Positions 34,951 through 44,784 are shown, numbered from the stretch's first letter. The stretch: 64,000 nucleotides of DNA from Streptomyces actinomycinicus (GCF_016741775.1 NZ_JAERRK010000008.1:307107-371106); one strand, 5' to 3'. Notes: generated by a model not told the origin, from the sequence alone. Numbers and translations are program-made.

Positions 34951-35961
34951 TCACGCCGCCCGGTTCAGGGCCGTGTGATCGACCGCGTGCCGCAACTCCT
35001 CGCCCGCCGCCAGCCGCTCGGCCTCCTCCACCACGGTGCGGCCGAGGCGGGCCAGCTCATTGCCCTGGGAGCCGGCCAGGTGCGGGGTGAGGAAGGCGTT
35101 CGGCAGGTCGTAGAGCGGGGAGTCGGCGGGCAGCGGCTCGGGGTCGGTGACGTCCAGGACGGCACTGAGGCGACCGGTGCGCAGCTCCCCGGTCAGCGCC
35201 CGGTGGTCGACCAGGGCCCCGCGCGCGGTGTTGACGAGCACCGCACCGGAGGGCATCAGCGCGAGTTCCCGGGCGCCGATCAGATGCCGGGTCCCGGCGG
35301 TCTCCGGGGCGTGCAGGGTGACGATGTCGGCGGTGCGCAGCAGTTCGTCCAGCGGCAGCAGCGCCACACCGAGGCGGGCGGCCTCCGGTGCGTCCACGTA
35401 GGGGTCGGCGAGCGTGACGGTGAGGTCGTACGGGCGGAGGAGTTCGATCAGGCGGCGGCCGACGCGGGAGGCGCCGACGACGCCCACGCGGCGGCCGAAG
35501 TTGCCGAGGCCGGGGACGATCTCCCCGTAGGGGTGGGCGGCGCGCCGGGCGCGCAGCCGGTCCCGGGAGGCGAAGACGTCCTTGCCGGCGAGCAGGATCA
35601 CGGCGAGCGCGTACTCGGCGACGGGCAGGGCGTTGGCGGCGGCGGCCGAGGACACGACGATGCCCCGCTCCCACACCCCGGGAGTGGTGAACCCCTTGAC
35701 CGAGCCGGCCGCGTGCAGCACGGCCCGCAGTCCGGGCGCGGCGTCCAGCACGGCGGGGTCCAGGCGGGGGCAGCCCCAGCCGGTGACGAGCACCTCGGTG
35801 CGGGCCAGGGCCGCCCGCACCCGGGGCCCGGTGAAGTCCTGCACCACCAGGGCGGGGTCGATGTCCAGGCACGCACGGAGCCGGGCCAGCAGGTCGGGCG
35901 GGAAGAGGTGCGGCACGTTCTGGGCGGTCATGGCGAACAGCGCCTGGGGACGCTCGGGCAA
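34951..35961 (-). CDS. D-isomer-specific 2-hydroxyacid dehydrogenase family protein
   Basis: 336 aa. The NAD-binding fold has GNFGRRVGVVGASRVGRRL (GxGxxG variant) near residue 180, and catalytic R (NTARGALVD), E (VTDPEPL) and H (LTPHLAGSQG) are in place. These enzymes reduce 2-keto acids to D-2-hydroxy acids. TTG 35961 is chosen since GGAAGG lies 7 nt upstream and gives MPERPQALFAM, the expected N-terminus; ATG 35931 would be 10 residues shorter with no ribosome site. It diverges from the ROK gene; the substrate is unknown but the sugar-related neighbours are suggestive. Confidence 0.88.
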   Translation of the reverse strand: MPERPQALFAMTAQNVPHLFPPDLLARLRACLDIDPALVVQDFTGPRVRAALARTEVLVTGWGCPRLDPAVLDAAPGLRAVLHAAGSVKGFTTPGVWERGIVVSSAAAANALPVAEYALAVILLAGKDVFASRDRLRARRAAHPYGEIVPGLGNFGRRVGVVGASRVGRRLIELLRPYDLTVTLADPYVDAPEAARLGVALLPLDELLRTADIVTLHAPETAGTRHLIGARELALMPSGAVLVNTARGALVDHRALTGELRTGRLSAVLDVTDPEPLPADSPLYDLPNAFLTPHLAGSQGNELARLGRTVVEEAERLAAGEELRHAVDHTALNRAA

Positions 35962-36152
35962 GGAAGGGCCTTCCGGCTCGGTGCGGCACGGGCAGCAGGA
36001 CACGCAGGACGGCAAGCGTTCTCTACGGTAGATCGGGGCGCTTGCCGGGGCCAGGGAACACGCAACTCTCCGGACCGGGCGCCGGGATGAGGCGCACGGT
36101 GACCAACCCGGCACGCCCGGCCTCCTCTTTCTCCAGCCCCTTTCCTAACCCC

Positions 36153-36182
36153 TTGTGGAAGGCCTCCCGCTGCCCCTAGCCT
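36153..36182 (+). promoter_or_regulatory. promoter of the ROK regulator operon
   Basis: TTGTGG (36153-36158) and TAGCCT (36177-36182) are 18 bp apart; transcription would start about 50 nt before GTG 36239. Confidence 0.5.
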
Positions 36183-36238
36183 GACGCTCGCGCCGGCACC
36201 GCCCCGGCCGGGACCCACGGCATGGGAGGAGCAGCCCC

Positions 36239-37480
36239 GTGAAGCGCACATCACGTGACATCCGCACCGCGAACCGCTACGAGGTGCTGCGCCGGATCAT
36301 CGCCGGGAACCCCACCTCCCGTCAGGAGCTGGCGGCGGCCACCGGGCTGAGCCTCGCCACGGTGGCCACGCTCGTCGGCGAGCTGCTGGACCTCCGCATG
36401 ATCACCGAGGTCGGGTTCGAGGACTCGGAGGGCGGCCGGCCCCGCGGCCTGGTCGGCGTCAACCCCACGGGCGGCGCGTTGATCGGCGTCGACGTCGCGG
36501 AGACGTACGTCCACGCCGAACTGTTCGACCTGGCCCTGAACGTGGTCGCCCGCGCCGAAGTGGACATGGAGCCCGGTGAGAGCCGGCCCGAGCAGGTGGT
36601 CGGGCACGTGGCCGCCGCCGTCGGCGCGGTGGCCGCCCGGGCCGGCGTCGAGGCGGCCCGGGTACTGGGCGTCGGCGTGAGCGTGCCCGGGCAGGTGGAC
36701 CGGGACACCGGAGTGGCCGAGTACGCGCCCAACTGGAACTGGCACGACGTACCGCTGCTCGGCCTGCTCGCCGAACACATCACCCATCCGCTGTACCTGG
36801 ACAATCCGCTGCGTGCCTGCACCGTGGCCGAGCTGTGGTTCGGGGCGGCCCGGGGCCGTGGGGACGCCGTGGTGGTCAACCTGGGCACCGGGGTCGGTGC
36901 CGGCCTGGCCCTCGGTGGCGGCCTGCACCGGGGGGTGAGCAACAGCGCCGGCGAGTGGGGGCACACCACGCTCGTGCTGGACGGGCGGCTGTGCCACTGC
37001 GGCAACCACGGGTGCGTCGAGACGTACGTCGGCGCGCCCGGCATCATGCAGAACCTGCGCGAACTCAGTCCCGGTTCACGGCTGTTGCACCCCGGGGACC
37101 AGACGGCCACCATCGACGCCCTCGCCCACGCGGTCGCCGAGGGGGACCCGGTCGCGCTCAAGGTCGTCCAGGAAACCGCCCGTTACCTCGGTGCCGGTGT
37201 CGCCGACCTGATCAACCTCCTCAACCCCGAGGTGGTCGTCCTCAGCAGCTGGGTCGCGTCCCGGCTGGGCGAGCCGCTGCTCGCCGAGGTCCGCCGGGCC
37301 GTCACCCGGCACGCCCTGCGCCGGCCGCTGGCTGCCACCGAGATCGTCCTCTCCCCGATCCCCACCGACCCGGTGTCCCTCGGCGCGGCCACGTTCGCGC
37401 TGGAGGGTGCACTGCGGTCCGCCGGCCACCGGACACGCTCCGCCGGTCCCGCGAGGAGCCGTACCGCACCGCCTTCATGA
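36239..37480 (+). CDS. ROK-family transcriptional regulator
   Basis: 413 aa. An N-terminal winged helix (NRYEVLRRIIAGNPTSRQELAAATGLSLATVATLV) is followed by a ROK domain with sugar/ATP-binding strands (GIGVSVPG-like GVSVPGQVD, VVVNLGTGVGAGLALGG) and the zinc motif CHCGNHGCVE. Members bind a sugar or sugar phosphate to switch off repression. GTG 36239 follows GGGAGGAG. The GH30 and GH2 genes follow on the same strand with a 17-bp and then a 127-bp gap, so they are probably its regulated operon. Confidence 0.92.
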   Translation: MKRTSRDIRTANRYEVLRRIIAGNPTSRQELAAATGLSLATVATLVGELLDLRMITEVGFEDSEGGRPRGLVGVNPTGGALIGVDVAETYVHAELFDLALNVVARAEVDMEPGESRPEQVVGHVAAAVGAVAARAGVEAARVLGVGVSVPGQVDRDTGVAEYAPNWNWHDVPLLGLLAEHITHPLYLDNPLRACTVAELWFGAARGRGDAVVVNLGTGVGAGLALGGGLHRGVSNSAGEWGHTTLVLDGRLCHCGNHGCVETYVGAPGIMQNLRELSPGSRLLHPGDQTATIDALAHAVAEGDPVALKVVQETARYLGAGVADLINLLNPEVVVLSSWVASRLGEPLLAEVRRAVTRHALRRPLAATEIVLSPIPTDPVSLGAATFALEGALRSAGHRTRSAGPARSRTAPPS

Positions 37481-37497
37481 CGACGGAAGGGATGCAC

Positions 37498-38622
37498 GTG
37501 TCTCACCCCCGCACCATGAGGTCTCTCCTGTCCGCTGCCGCAGCCGCGCTGGCCGTCACCGGCGCCCTGCTCACCTCCCCGTCCGCGACCGCCGCCGGCC
37601 CCCGGGCCGTCGCCGAGGTCTCCCCCCGCGCCGCCCAGACCATCGACGACATCGGCGCCTCGGGCGCCTGGCGGGTCAACGACCTGAAGAACTTCGACCC
37701 GGAGGTCCGGGCCCGGGTCGCGGAACTCCTGTTCTCGAAGCAGGGCCTGTCCCTCAGCGCGTACCGCTACAACATCGGCGGAGGCGGCACGGGAGTGACC
37801 TACGCGCCGCGCGCCCCCGAGGACTTCGTGAGCGCCGACGGCGGTTACGACTGGGGCAGGGACGAGGCCGGCCGTTATTTCCTGTACGCCGCCGCGAAGT
37901 ACGGCGTCCGGGACCTGATCGGCTTCGTCAACAGCGCGCCCGCCGCGTGGAAGACCAACGGCAAGAGCTGCGGCGGCCGCCTGAAGGAGGAGAACGAGCG
38001 GAACTTCGCGACGTACCTGGCCGACGTCACCGACCACTTCGCCCGGCAGGGAGTCGGGCTGGACCACATCAGCCCGTTCAACGAGCCGACCAACGGCTTC
38101 GACTCCTGCGGCCAGGAGGGCATGCTGGTCGATCCCGCGCAGCGTGACGACATCGTCCGGGCGCTCGGCGCCGAGCAGCGGGCCCGGCACCAGAGGACCG
38201 GCATCATCGCCGACGAGTCCACCAGCACCGTGAAGTTCAACTCCGAGGTCCCGCAGTGGATCTCGCAGCCCGGCACGGCCCGGTACGTCTCCCGGCTCGC
38301 CCACCACACGTACGACAACCCCGGCGACGCCGACCGGGCGCAGGTGTACGAGACGTCCAGGGCGGCCGGCAAGAAGTCCTGGTCGACGGAGATCTGCTGC
38401 TTCGGCAAGGGCGGCACCGGCTGGGCGCAGGAGTACGACCCGACGATCGACAGCGGGCTGAACCTGCACTTCGACGGCCGGACGCCGCTGCGGGCCGTGC
38501 AGGCCGTGCGGACCTCCGCCGACGAGAGCTGGGCGAAGACCACGAAGCCACCGGTCACCGGCGGCACGATGTCGGCGGCGCTCGCGGCCCGGTCGATCAC
38601 GACGTACGTACTCGCCCCGTAG
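37498..38622 (+). CDS. secreted GH30-family glycoside hydrolase with internal deletion
   Basis: 374 aa. A signal peptide (MRSLLSAAAAALAVTGALLT, cleavage after ATA) is followed by a TIM barrel with the acid/base E196 in SPFNEPTN and the nucleophile E298 in SWSTEICCFG. The family is usually ~470-530 aa with a C-terminal beta-sandwich. Here sequence jumps near residue 323 from barrel (DPTIDSGLN) to what looks like the last ~50 residues of the sandwich (AVRTSADESWAK...ITTYVL), so ~150 residues are absent in frame. The protein may not fold. GTG 37498 has GGAAGG 8 nt upstream; ATG 37477 or 37492 are alternatives. Confidence 0.8.
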   Translation: MSHPRTMRSLLSAAAAALAVTGALLTSPSATAAGPRAVAEVSPRAAQTIDDIGASGAWRVNDLKNFDPEVRARVAELLFSKQGLSLSAYRYNIGGGGTGVTYAPRAPEDFVSADGGYDWGRDEAGRYFLYAAAKYGVRDLIGFVNSAPAAWKTNGKSCGGRLKEENERNFATYLADVTDHFARQGVGLDHISPFNEPTNGFDSCGQEGMLVDPAQRDDIVRALGAEQRARHQRTGIIADESTSTVKFNSEVPQWISQPGTARYVSRLAHHTYDNPGDADRAQVYETSRAAGKKSWSTEICCFGKGGTGWAQEYDPTIDSGLNLHFDGRTPLRAVQAVRTSADESWAKTTKPPVTGGTMSAALAARSITTYVLAP

Positions 38623-38749
38623 GCCTTGTGTTCGGTGGTTTCAGCGGCTTCCCGCCGGCGGCAGTACTCCCTCGGGTTCCGGAACGTCGACCACCACTTG
38701 ATCTTCACGGCGACCGCCATGGCCGTCCCGCCCAGACCTGAGGAGACCG

Positions 38750-41644
38750 ATGTCTTTCCGTCACGCCAACGACTACGTCGAGGACGTCTCACCGGGCTCC
38801 GGGGCGCTGCCGCCCCGCGCCTGGTACGCCGGCTCGGACGCCAGGTCCCTCTCGCTGAAAGGCAGCTGGCGGTTCCGGCTGTCGCCGACGGCCGACGCCG
38901 AGGACGACTCCTTCGCCCGGACGGACTACGACGCCGCCGACTGGGCGGACATCTCCGTCCCCGGCCACTGGGTGCTCCAGGGGCACGGCGCCCCGATCTA
39001 CACCAACCACCTCTACCCCTTCCCGGTCGACCCGCCCCGGGTGCCGACCGAGAACCCGACCGGCGACCACCTGCGGTTCTTCGACCTGCCCGCGGACTGG
39101 CCGGCCGGCGGCGAGACGGTGCTGCGGTTCGACGGCGTGGAGTCCTGCGCCCGGATCTGGCTGAACGGCACGGAACTCGGCGAGTTCAAGGGCTCCCGGC
39201 TCCCGCACGAGTTCGCCGCCGGGCGACTGCTCCAGCCCCGCGGCAACGTGCTCGCGGTCCGTGTGCACCAGTGGTCGGCGGGCTCGTACCTGGAGGACCA
39301 GGACCAGTGGTGGCTGCCCGGCATCTTCCGGGACGTCACCCTGCTGCACCGCCCCGTGGGCAGCGTCCCGGACTTCTTCGTGCACGCCTCCTACGACCAC
39401 CTGACCGGCACCGGCACCCTGCGCGTCGACTCCGGCGTGCCCGGCCGGGTCACCGTCCCGGACCTCGGCATCGACGTCGCGGCCGGCGAGCCGGTGACCG
39501 TCCCTGCCGAGCCCTGGACCGCGGAGACGCCGAGGCTGTACGACGGGGTGCTGGCCGCCGAGGGCGAGCGGGTGCCGCTGCGCATCGGCTTCCGTACCGT
39601 GGAGCTGTCGGACGGCCTGATCAAGGTCAACGGCCGTCCGCTGCTGTTCAAGGGCGTCAACCGGCACGAGTGGCATCCCGGGCGGGGCCGCGCCCTGGAC
39701 CTGGAGACCATGCGCGAGGACGTGCTGCTGATGAAGCGGCACAACATCAACGCCGTCCGCACCTCCCACTACCCGCCGCACCCGGCCTTCCTGGACCTGT
39801 GCGACGAGTACGGCTTGTGGGTGATCGACGAGTGCGACCTGGAGACGCACGGCTTCACCGAGCAGGGCTGGCGGGACAACCCCGTGGACGACGACCGCTG
39901 GACGCCGGCCCTGCTGGACCGGGCGGCCCGCATGGTCGAGCGGGACAAGAACCACCCGTCGGTCGTCGTCTGGTCGCTCGGCAACGAGGCCGGCACGGGC
40001 CGGGGTCTGACCGCGATGGCCAAGTGGATCCGCGGCCGCGACGCCTCCCGGCTGATCCACTACGAGGGCGACCACAACTGCCGTGACACGGACCTCTATT
40101 CACGGATGTACGCCGGCCACGCCGAGGTCGAGCGGATCGGCCGCGGCCTGGACGGCGGGCCCCGCGGCCGCCGCGAACTTCCCTTCGTACTCTGCGAATA
40201 CGCGCACGCCATGGGCAACGGCCCCGGCGGACTCGCCGACTACCAGCGTCTCTTCGAACGCCACGGCCGGCTGCAGGGCGGCTTCGTCTGGGAGTGGATC
40301 GACCACGGCATCGCCCACCCCGAGCTGGGCTACGCCTACGGCGGTGACTTCGGCGAGGAGCTGCACGACGGCAACTTCGTCTGCGACGGCCTGCTGTTCC
40401 CGGACCGGCAGCCGTCGCCGGGCCTGCTGGAGTTCAAGAAGGTGATCGAGCCGGTCTCGGTCACCGGCGACGCGGCGGACGGCACGGTCCGGGTGACGAA
40501 CAAGTACGACTTCGCCGGGTTGTCGGCGCTGGCGTTCACCTGGTCGTACGAGGTCGAGGGCGAGCCCGTGGAGTCGGGCACGCTCGCGGTGCCCGCCCTG
40601 GCGCCCGGCGAGTCCGCCGAGGTGAAGCTGCCCGCCGTGCCCGCCGGGGCGCCGGCCGGCGAGTCGCACTGGACGATCCGGGCGGTGCTCGCGTCGGACA
40701 CCGCGTGGGCACCGCGGAACCATGTCGTCGCCTGGGGCCAGATCCCGGTGTCGGAGCGCCGGGTGCCGTACGTCGCCGCGACCGCCCGGCCGGCCCCCGG
40801 CGACGGGGCGATCAGCCTCGGCCCCGCCGTCTTCGACGCCCGCACCGGAGCGCTGCGGACGGTCGGCGAGGTACCGGTCACCGGTCTGCGCCTGGACGTG
40901 TGGCGGGCCACGACCGACAACGACGACGGGGCCGCCTGGCAGGGCGATCCGCGCCACGGGCTGCTGTGGCGCTCGCTCGGCCTGCACCGGATGCGGCACC
41001 GGGTGGACGCGGTGGAGGTGGGCGAGGACGCGCTGACGGTCCGCACCCGGGTGGCGCCGGCCGCCCGGGAGCTGGGCCTGTCGGCCGTGTACCGCTGGAC
41101 GTCGGACGGCGACCGTCTCCGGCTGACCGTGTCCACCTGCCCCGAGGGCGAGTGGACCGTCCCGTTGCCCCGCCTCGGCATCCGCTTCGGTCTGCCCGCG
41201 GCCGACCGGGTGCACTGGTACGGCGGCGGCCCCGGCGAGGCGTACCCGGACACCAGGCAGGCGGCGTCGGTGGGCCGCTGGCGGTCGACCGTGGACGGGA
41301 TGCAGACCCCGTACGTCCGTCCCCAGGAGAACGGGGCCCGGATCGACGTCCGCTGGGCGGAGCTGGGGGGCCTGCGCATCGAGGGCGACCCGGCGTTCTT
41401 CCTCACCGCCCGCCGCTGGACCACCGAGCAGCTGGACGCCGCGGCCCACCGCACCGACCTGGTGCCCGGCGCGGCGGCCGGCGGCGGCTCCACCGCGGGG
41501 GTCTGGGTCAACCTCGACCACGGACAGCACGGCATCGGCTCCCAGTCCTGCGGCCCGGCCCCGCTCCCCCGGTACCGCCTGAAGGCCGAGCCGGCGGAAT
41601 TCTCGTTCGTCTTCTCGACGACACCCGGCACCGGGGAAAGCTGA
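38750..41644 (+). CDS. GH2 beta-galactosidase
   Basis: 964 aa with the LacZ architecture: sugar-binding and immunoglobulin-like domains, a TIM barrel with acid/base E413 (SLGNEAGTG) and nucleophile E483 (LCEYAHAMGNG), and C-terminal Bgal small chain domain (DVWRATTDNDDGAAW). No signal peptide is present, so it acts on imported beta-galactosides. ATG 38750 has GAGGAG 6 nt upstream. It is the last gene of the ROK-GH30-GH2 set. Confidence 0.94.
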   Translation: MSFRHANDYVEDVSPGSGALPPRAWYAGSDARSLSLKGSWRFRLSPTADAEDDSFARTDYDAADWADISVPGHWVLQGHGAPIYTNHLYPFPVDPPRVPTENPTGDHLRFFDLPADWPAGGETVLRFDGVESCARIWLNGTELGEFKGSRLPHEFAAGRLLQPRGNVLAVRVHQWSAGSYLEDQDQWWLPGIFRDVTLLHRPVGSVPDFFVHASYDHLTGTGTLRVDSGVPGRVTVPDLGIDVAAGEPVTVPAEPWTAETPRLYDGVLAAEGERVPLRIGFRTVELSDGLIKVNGRPLLFKGVNRHEWHPGRGRALDLETMREDVLLMKRHNINAVRTSHYPPHPAFLDLCDEYGLWVIDECDLETHGFTEQGWRDNPVDDDRWTPALLDRAARMVERDKNHPSVVVWSLGNEAGTGRGLTAMAKWIRGRDASRLIHYEGDHNCRDTDLYSRMYAGHAEVERIGRGLDGGPRGRRELPFVLCEYAHAMGNGPGGLADYQRLFERHGRLQGGFVWEWIDHGIAHPELGYAYGGDFGEELHDGNFVCDGLLFPDRQPSPGLLEFKKVIEPVSVTGDAADGTVRVTNKYDFAGLSALAFTWSYEVEGEPVESGTLAVPALAPGESAEVKLPAVPAGAPAGESHWTIRAVLASDTAWAPRNHVVAWGQIPVSERRVPYVAATARPAPGDGAISLGPAVFDARTGALRTVGEVPVTGLRLDVWRATTDNDDGAAWQGDPRHGLLWRSLGLHRMRHRVDAVEVGEDALTVRTRVAPAARELGLSAVYRWTSDGDRLRLTVSTCPEGEWTVPLPRLGIRFGLPAADRVHWYGGGPGEAYPDTRQAASVGRWRSTVDGMQTPYVRPQENGARIDVRWAELGGLRIEGDPAFFLTARRWTTEQLDAAAHRTDLVPGAAAGGGSTAGVWVNLDHGQHGIGSQSCGPAPLPRYRLKAEPAEFSFVFSTTPGTGES

Positions 41645-41702
41645 CACCCGCCCCGGCCGCCCCGGCACCCACCCGGCCTGGCAACACCTCCCGGGCGAGT
41701 GT

Positions 41703-41738
41703 CCTAGGTTGCCTAGGATCGCTCCTAGGCAACCTAGG
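41703..41738 (+). promoter_or_regulatory. 36-bp operator palindrome of the TetR gene
   Basis: Two perfect 16-bp arms (CCTAGGTTGCCTAGGA and complement) with a 4-nt spacer lie directly before the ribosome site of the TetR gene. Each arm contains two CCTAGG blocks. The position suggests autorepression. Confidence 0.8.
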
Positions 41739-41747
41739 AGGCGAGGC

Positions 41748-42326
41748 ATGGCCCGGGTGGGACTCACCGTGGAGCGGCTGGTGGCGGCCGCCGCCGAGAT
41801 GGCGGACGAGGCCGGCTTCGACCACGTCAGCATCTCCGCGCTGGCCCGGCGCTTCGGCGTCAAGGACGCAAGCCTGTACTCGCACGTCCGCAACCTCCAG
41901 GACCTGCGCACCCGGCTCGCGCTGCACGCGGGCGGCGAGCTGATCGACCGGATCGCCGCCGCCGTGGCCGGCCGGGCCGGCAAGGAGGCACTGACGGCGT
42001 TCGCCGCCGCCTACCGGGAGTACGCCCTGGAGCACCCGGGCCGGTACGCGGCCACCCAGATCCGCATCGACCCGGCCCTGGTGGCCGACTCCCCCGCCCT
42101 GCGCCGCACGGGCGAGATCACCTACGGCATGCTGCGCGCCTACGACCTGGCGGAACCCGACCTGACCGACGCCGTGCGCCTGCTGCGCAGCACCTTCCAC
42201 GGATACTGCGTCCTGGAGAGCGCGGGCGGCTTCGGCGCGGACCGGGACGTACGGGCCTCCTGGGACAAGGCGGTCGACGCCCTGCACATCGCGCTGGAGC
42301 ACTGGCCCCGCGAGCCGAGTGCCTGA
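41748..42326 (+). CDS. TetR-family transcriptional regulator
   Basis: 192 aa. N-terminal HTH (VSISALARRFGVKDASLYSHVRNLQDL, ~30-56) matches TetR; the C-terminal region fits the WHG/TetR_C_33 ligand domain. ATG 41748 follows AGGAGGCGAGGC. The 36-bp palindrome just upstream is its likely binding site. The GH2 gene ends 103 bp upstream and a decayed gene lies downstream on the opposite strand; the ligand is unknown. Confidence 0.9.
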   Translation: MARVGLTVERLVAAAAEMADEAGFDHVSISALARRFGVKDASLYSHVRNLQDLRTRLALHAGGELIDRIAAAVAGRAGKEALTAFAAAYREYALEHPGRYAATQIRIDPALVADSPALRRTGEITYGMLRAYDLAEPDLTDAVRLLRSTFHGYCVLESAGGFGADRDVRASWDKAVDALHIALEHWPREPSA

Positions 42327-42367
42327 GGGCGGCCGGGACCGGGCGGCGGGCGGGGTCCGGTGCCGGA

Positions 42368-42847
42368 TCAGGCCGGGGGGTTCGCCGGACGGCTCGCGCA
42401 GGCGCCCCGTTCCAGCGCGCGGATGCCGGCGTAGGAAGGGGTCGTACCGTTCGGGGCCCGGTCTGCCACGATGTCGGTCATCGCGTCGAGGGCCGCGCCG
42501 AGCGTCCGCCGGTACAGCAGCGAGCCGAGGCTGATACGGCCCACGCCGAGGCCGGCGAGGGCGGCGACCGTGGGACCGGTGGGCGAGTACAGGACGTTGA
42601 GCGGGACGGTGGTGTGCCGCACGAGGTCCGCGATGCGCTGCGGATCCGTCAGGCCCGGGACGAACACCCCGTCGGCACCCGCTTCCTGATAGGCGTCGAG
42701 CCTGCGCAGGGTCTCCTTCTCGCCGCCGTCGCCCGACCAGTACGTGTCGGTGCGGGCGTTGACGAACTTGCCGGGCACGGCCGCCTTCACGGCGGTGACC
42801 TTCGCGGCGGGCCGGCCGGACGGGCCCGGACCGTCCTCCAGGTGGGG
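42368..42847 (-). pseudogene. 5'-truncated isocitrate lyase/PEP mutase family gene
   Basis: The readable frame covers the C-terminal half only: VPGKFVNARTDTYW, GADGVFVPGL and VGVGRISLGSLLYRRTL. In-frame sequence continues upstream as LEDGPGPSGRPAAKVTAV without a usable start until a stop near 42851. The N-terminal half, which holds the usual metal-binding and catalytic KKCGH-type loop, is absent. It is probably a decayed copy of the family seen intact at 48692-49555. Confidence 0.75.
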
Positions 42848-42860
42848 TCATGCCGCCACG

Positions 42861-44726
42861 CTAGGCCCCGGTCGTTTCGGCGCCCGTCGAACCGTCGGAC
42901 GCCGTCACCGACCACGACGACCCCGCCCCCGGCCCCCCGTCCGGCGCCGTGAACCGGAAGACGGCCACCGGCCCCCCGGACCAGGCCACACGCACCTCGT
43001 AGCCGGTGCGGGCGTCACCTCCGGTGTGGCCGGCGTGGGCGGGACGGGCGGCGTGGGCGGGGTTGGCAGTGGGGCCGGCGTGGGCGGCGTTGCCGGCGTG
43101 GGCAGTGTGGGCGGCGGGACGCTGTACCGCCACGGTCACCAGGTCGTTGAGGGGCGGCGGGTCGGGCTCACCGGTGAGCCGGGCGAGCGCCACGAAGAGC
43201 GTGGGGCCGGGGCAGCCGGTCGCTCCGCTCAGGTCGGGCGCCAGGCCGCTCACCGGGGCGAGTTCGGCCCGTACGCCGTCCCCGGCCGGCCAGCCCGTCA
43301 CCCGCACCGGAGTTCCCGGCGCCGCGCCCGCCACCAGATGGGCCCGCACCTCCACGGCACCCCGGACGGCCACCACCGTGGTGACGGTGATTCCGGCGCC
43401 CACGGTGTGCCGGGAGGCGATCCAGCCGACACCGGCGCCGAGTGGTTCGATGTCCGTACGGCTCGGGTCACCGTCGACGATCACGCTGTTGTCGTACGAC
43501 GGTGCGGGCGCGGTACGGGTCGAGTAGGCGAGCCGGGTGTAGTAGGGGTCGTAGCGGACCTCCTCGCTGCCGTGGTTGTGCAGCCGGACCAGGCCGTCCG
43601 AACGCGTCGACTGGAGCAGCCAGTTGGGGACGCGGACGAGGTGAGCCGTGTCCGCGCGGTCGGCCGGGGAGGGCTGCTCGCGTGCCGTCCACACCTCGTG
43701 CCCGGCCGGCAGCAGCAGTCCGAGGAAGCCCTTGCTCGCCCAGTAGGGGGAGGCCGGGCCCGAGTAGTCCTGCACGAGCGACTCGTCGGGGCCGAGCCAG
43801 CCGAGCGGGAGGAGGCCGCGTTCGTCGACCGCGCCGCCGTCGAGGAAGTACCGCAGGGTGCCGGAGGCCAGGCGGCGGGTCTCGCCCGGGGCCAGAGGGG
43901 TGTGCCCGGTCAGGGCGCCGAGCCAGAGCGGGGCGGTGGCCGCGAAGCGGTAGGTCAGGGAGCGGCCCTGGTGGACCGGGGCACCGTCGGCGCCGAACAG
44001 GCGTGCGTAGTCGGTGAGATGGCGGGACAGCCGGCGGCCGTAGCGGGAGAGGAGTTCGCCGTCGCCCGCCAGCCAGGCGTGCAGGACCGTGTACAGGTGC
44101 ATGGCCCAGCCGTTGTAGTAGTCGAACTTCCGGCCGTCGCCGTCGGTGTACCAGCCGTCCCCGAGGTACCAGTCCTCCACCCGGGCCAGCCCACGGTCGA
44201 TCGCCTTGCGCGCCGCCGTCTCCCGGTGTCCGGTCTCGGCGAGGAAGCCGCCGACGGTGACCGGGAACAACTCCCAGTTGCACGGCCAGGGTTCCGCGGT
44301 GAGCGCGCCGGCCAGCCAGCCGGCGGTCCGTTGCCGCACCGGGTCGTCCAGGCGGTCCCACAGCAGCGGCCGGGTGAGCCGCAGGGCGAGCGCGACGGAG
44401 GCGGCCTCGACCAGCGGCTGGCCGCGGTCCGTGATGCGCGGCCAGACGCCGCCGGGCCCGGTGGCGAGGCCTTCGGCGTACCGGCCGAGCACCGTCTCGT
44501 CGCGGCGGAAGGCGGCCAGCAGCAGCGTGCGGGCGTATCCCTCCAGGCCGTCGGAGAGCCGTCCGGACCGGCTGACGTGGTCGCCGGGCAGGTGGTACAG
44601 GGCGCCGTCGGGGGTGGCGTACGGCTCGACGGCGGCGAGCAGGGCGTCGGCGGCGGCCTCCCAGTGGGCGCGGGTGTAGCCGGTGTGGGGACTCGACGTG
44701 CGGTCGTCGGCGGGCAGTTCGATCAC
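42861..44726 (-). CDS. DUF2264 protein
   Basis: 621 aa from GTG 44726 (AGGAAGGA about 11 nt upstream). The Trp/Tyr-rich all-alpha barrel look (NWELFPVTVGGFLAETG, GRKFDYYNGWAMHLYTVLH, DESLVQDYSGPASPYW) matches DUF2264, which is related to alpha/alpha-barrel polysaccharide lyases or hydrolases. No signal peptide is seen. A run of AHAG-type repeats near residues 540-570 interrupts the C-terminal part; it comes from a tandem repeat at 43010-43125. Substrate unknown. Confidence 0.82.
   Translation of the reverse strand: MIELPADDRTSSPHTGYTRAHWEAAADALLAAVEPYATPDGALYHLPGDHVSRSGRLSDGLEGYARTLLLAAFRRDETVLGRYAEGLATGPGGVWPRITDRGQPLVEAASVALALRLTRPLLWDRLDDPVRQRTAGWLAGALTAEPWPCNWELFPVTVGGFLAETGHRETAARKAIDRGLARVEDWYLGDGWYTDGDGRKFDYYNGWAMHLYTVLHAWLAGDGELLSRYGRRLSRHLTDYARLFGADGAPVHQGRSLTYRFAATAPLWLGALTGHTPLAPGETRRLASGTLRYFLDGGAVDERGLLPLGWLGPDESLVQDYSGPASPYWASKGFLGLLLPAGHEVWTAREQPSPADRADTAHLVRVPNWLLQSTRSDGLVRLHNHGSEEVRYDPYYTRLAYSTRTAPAPSYDNSVIVDGDPSRTDIEPLGAGVGWIASRHTVGAGITVTTVVAVRGAVEVRAHLVAGAAPGTPVRVTGWPAGDGVRAELAPVSGLAPDLSGATGCPGPTLFVALARLTGEPDPPPLNDLVTVAVQRPAAHTAHAGNAAHAGPTANPAHAARPAHAGHTGGDARTGYEVRVAWSGGPVAVFRFTAPDGGPGAGSSWSVTASDGSTGAETTGA
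43010..43125. repeat. in-frame AHAG-type repeat in the DUF2264 gene
   Basis: Imperfect GGCGTGGGCGG-type units encode alternating AHAG, AHAARP and similar peptides on the minus strand. Confidence 0.7.
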
Positions 44727-44784
44727 AGCGGTGGCCGTCCTTCCTGGCGGACCCCGGAACACCCCGGTTCCGGTCGAGTGTCCC

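Noticed and set aside
38623..38749. Possible transposase remnant between GH30 and GH2
   Set aside because: Only a short basic frame is visible; no terminal repeats or catalytic motif.
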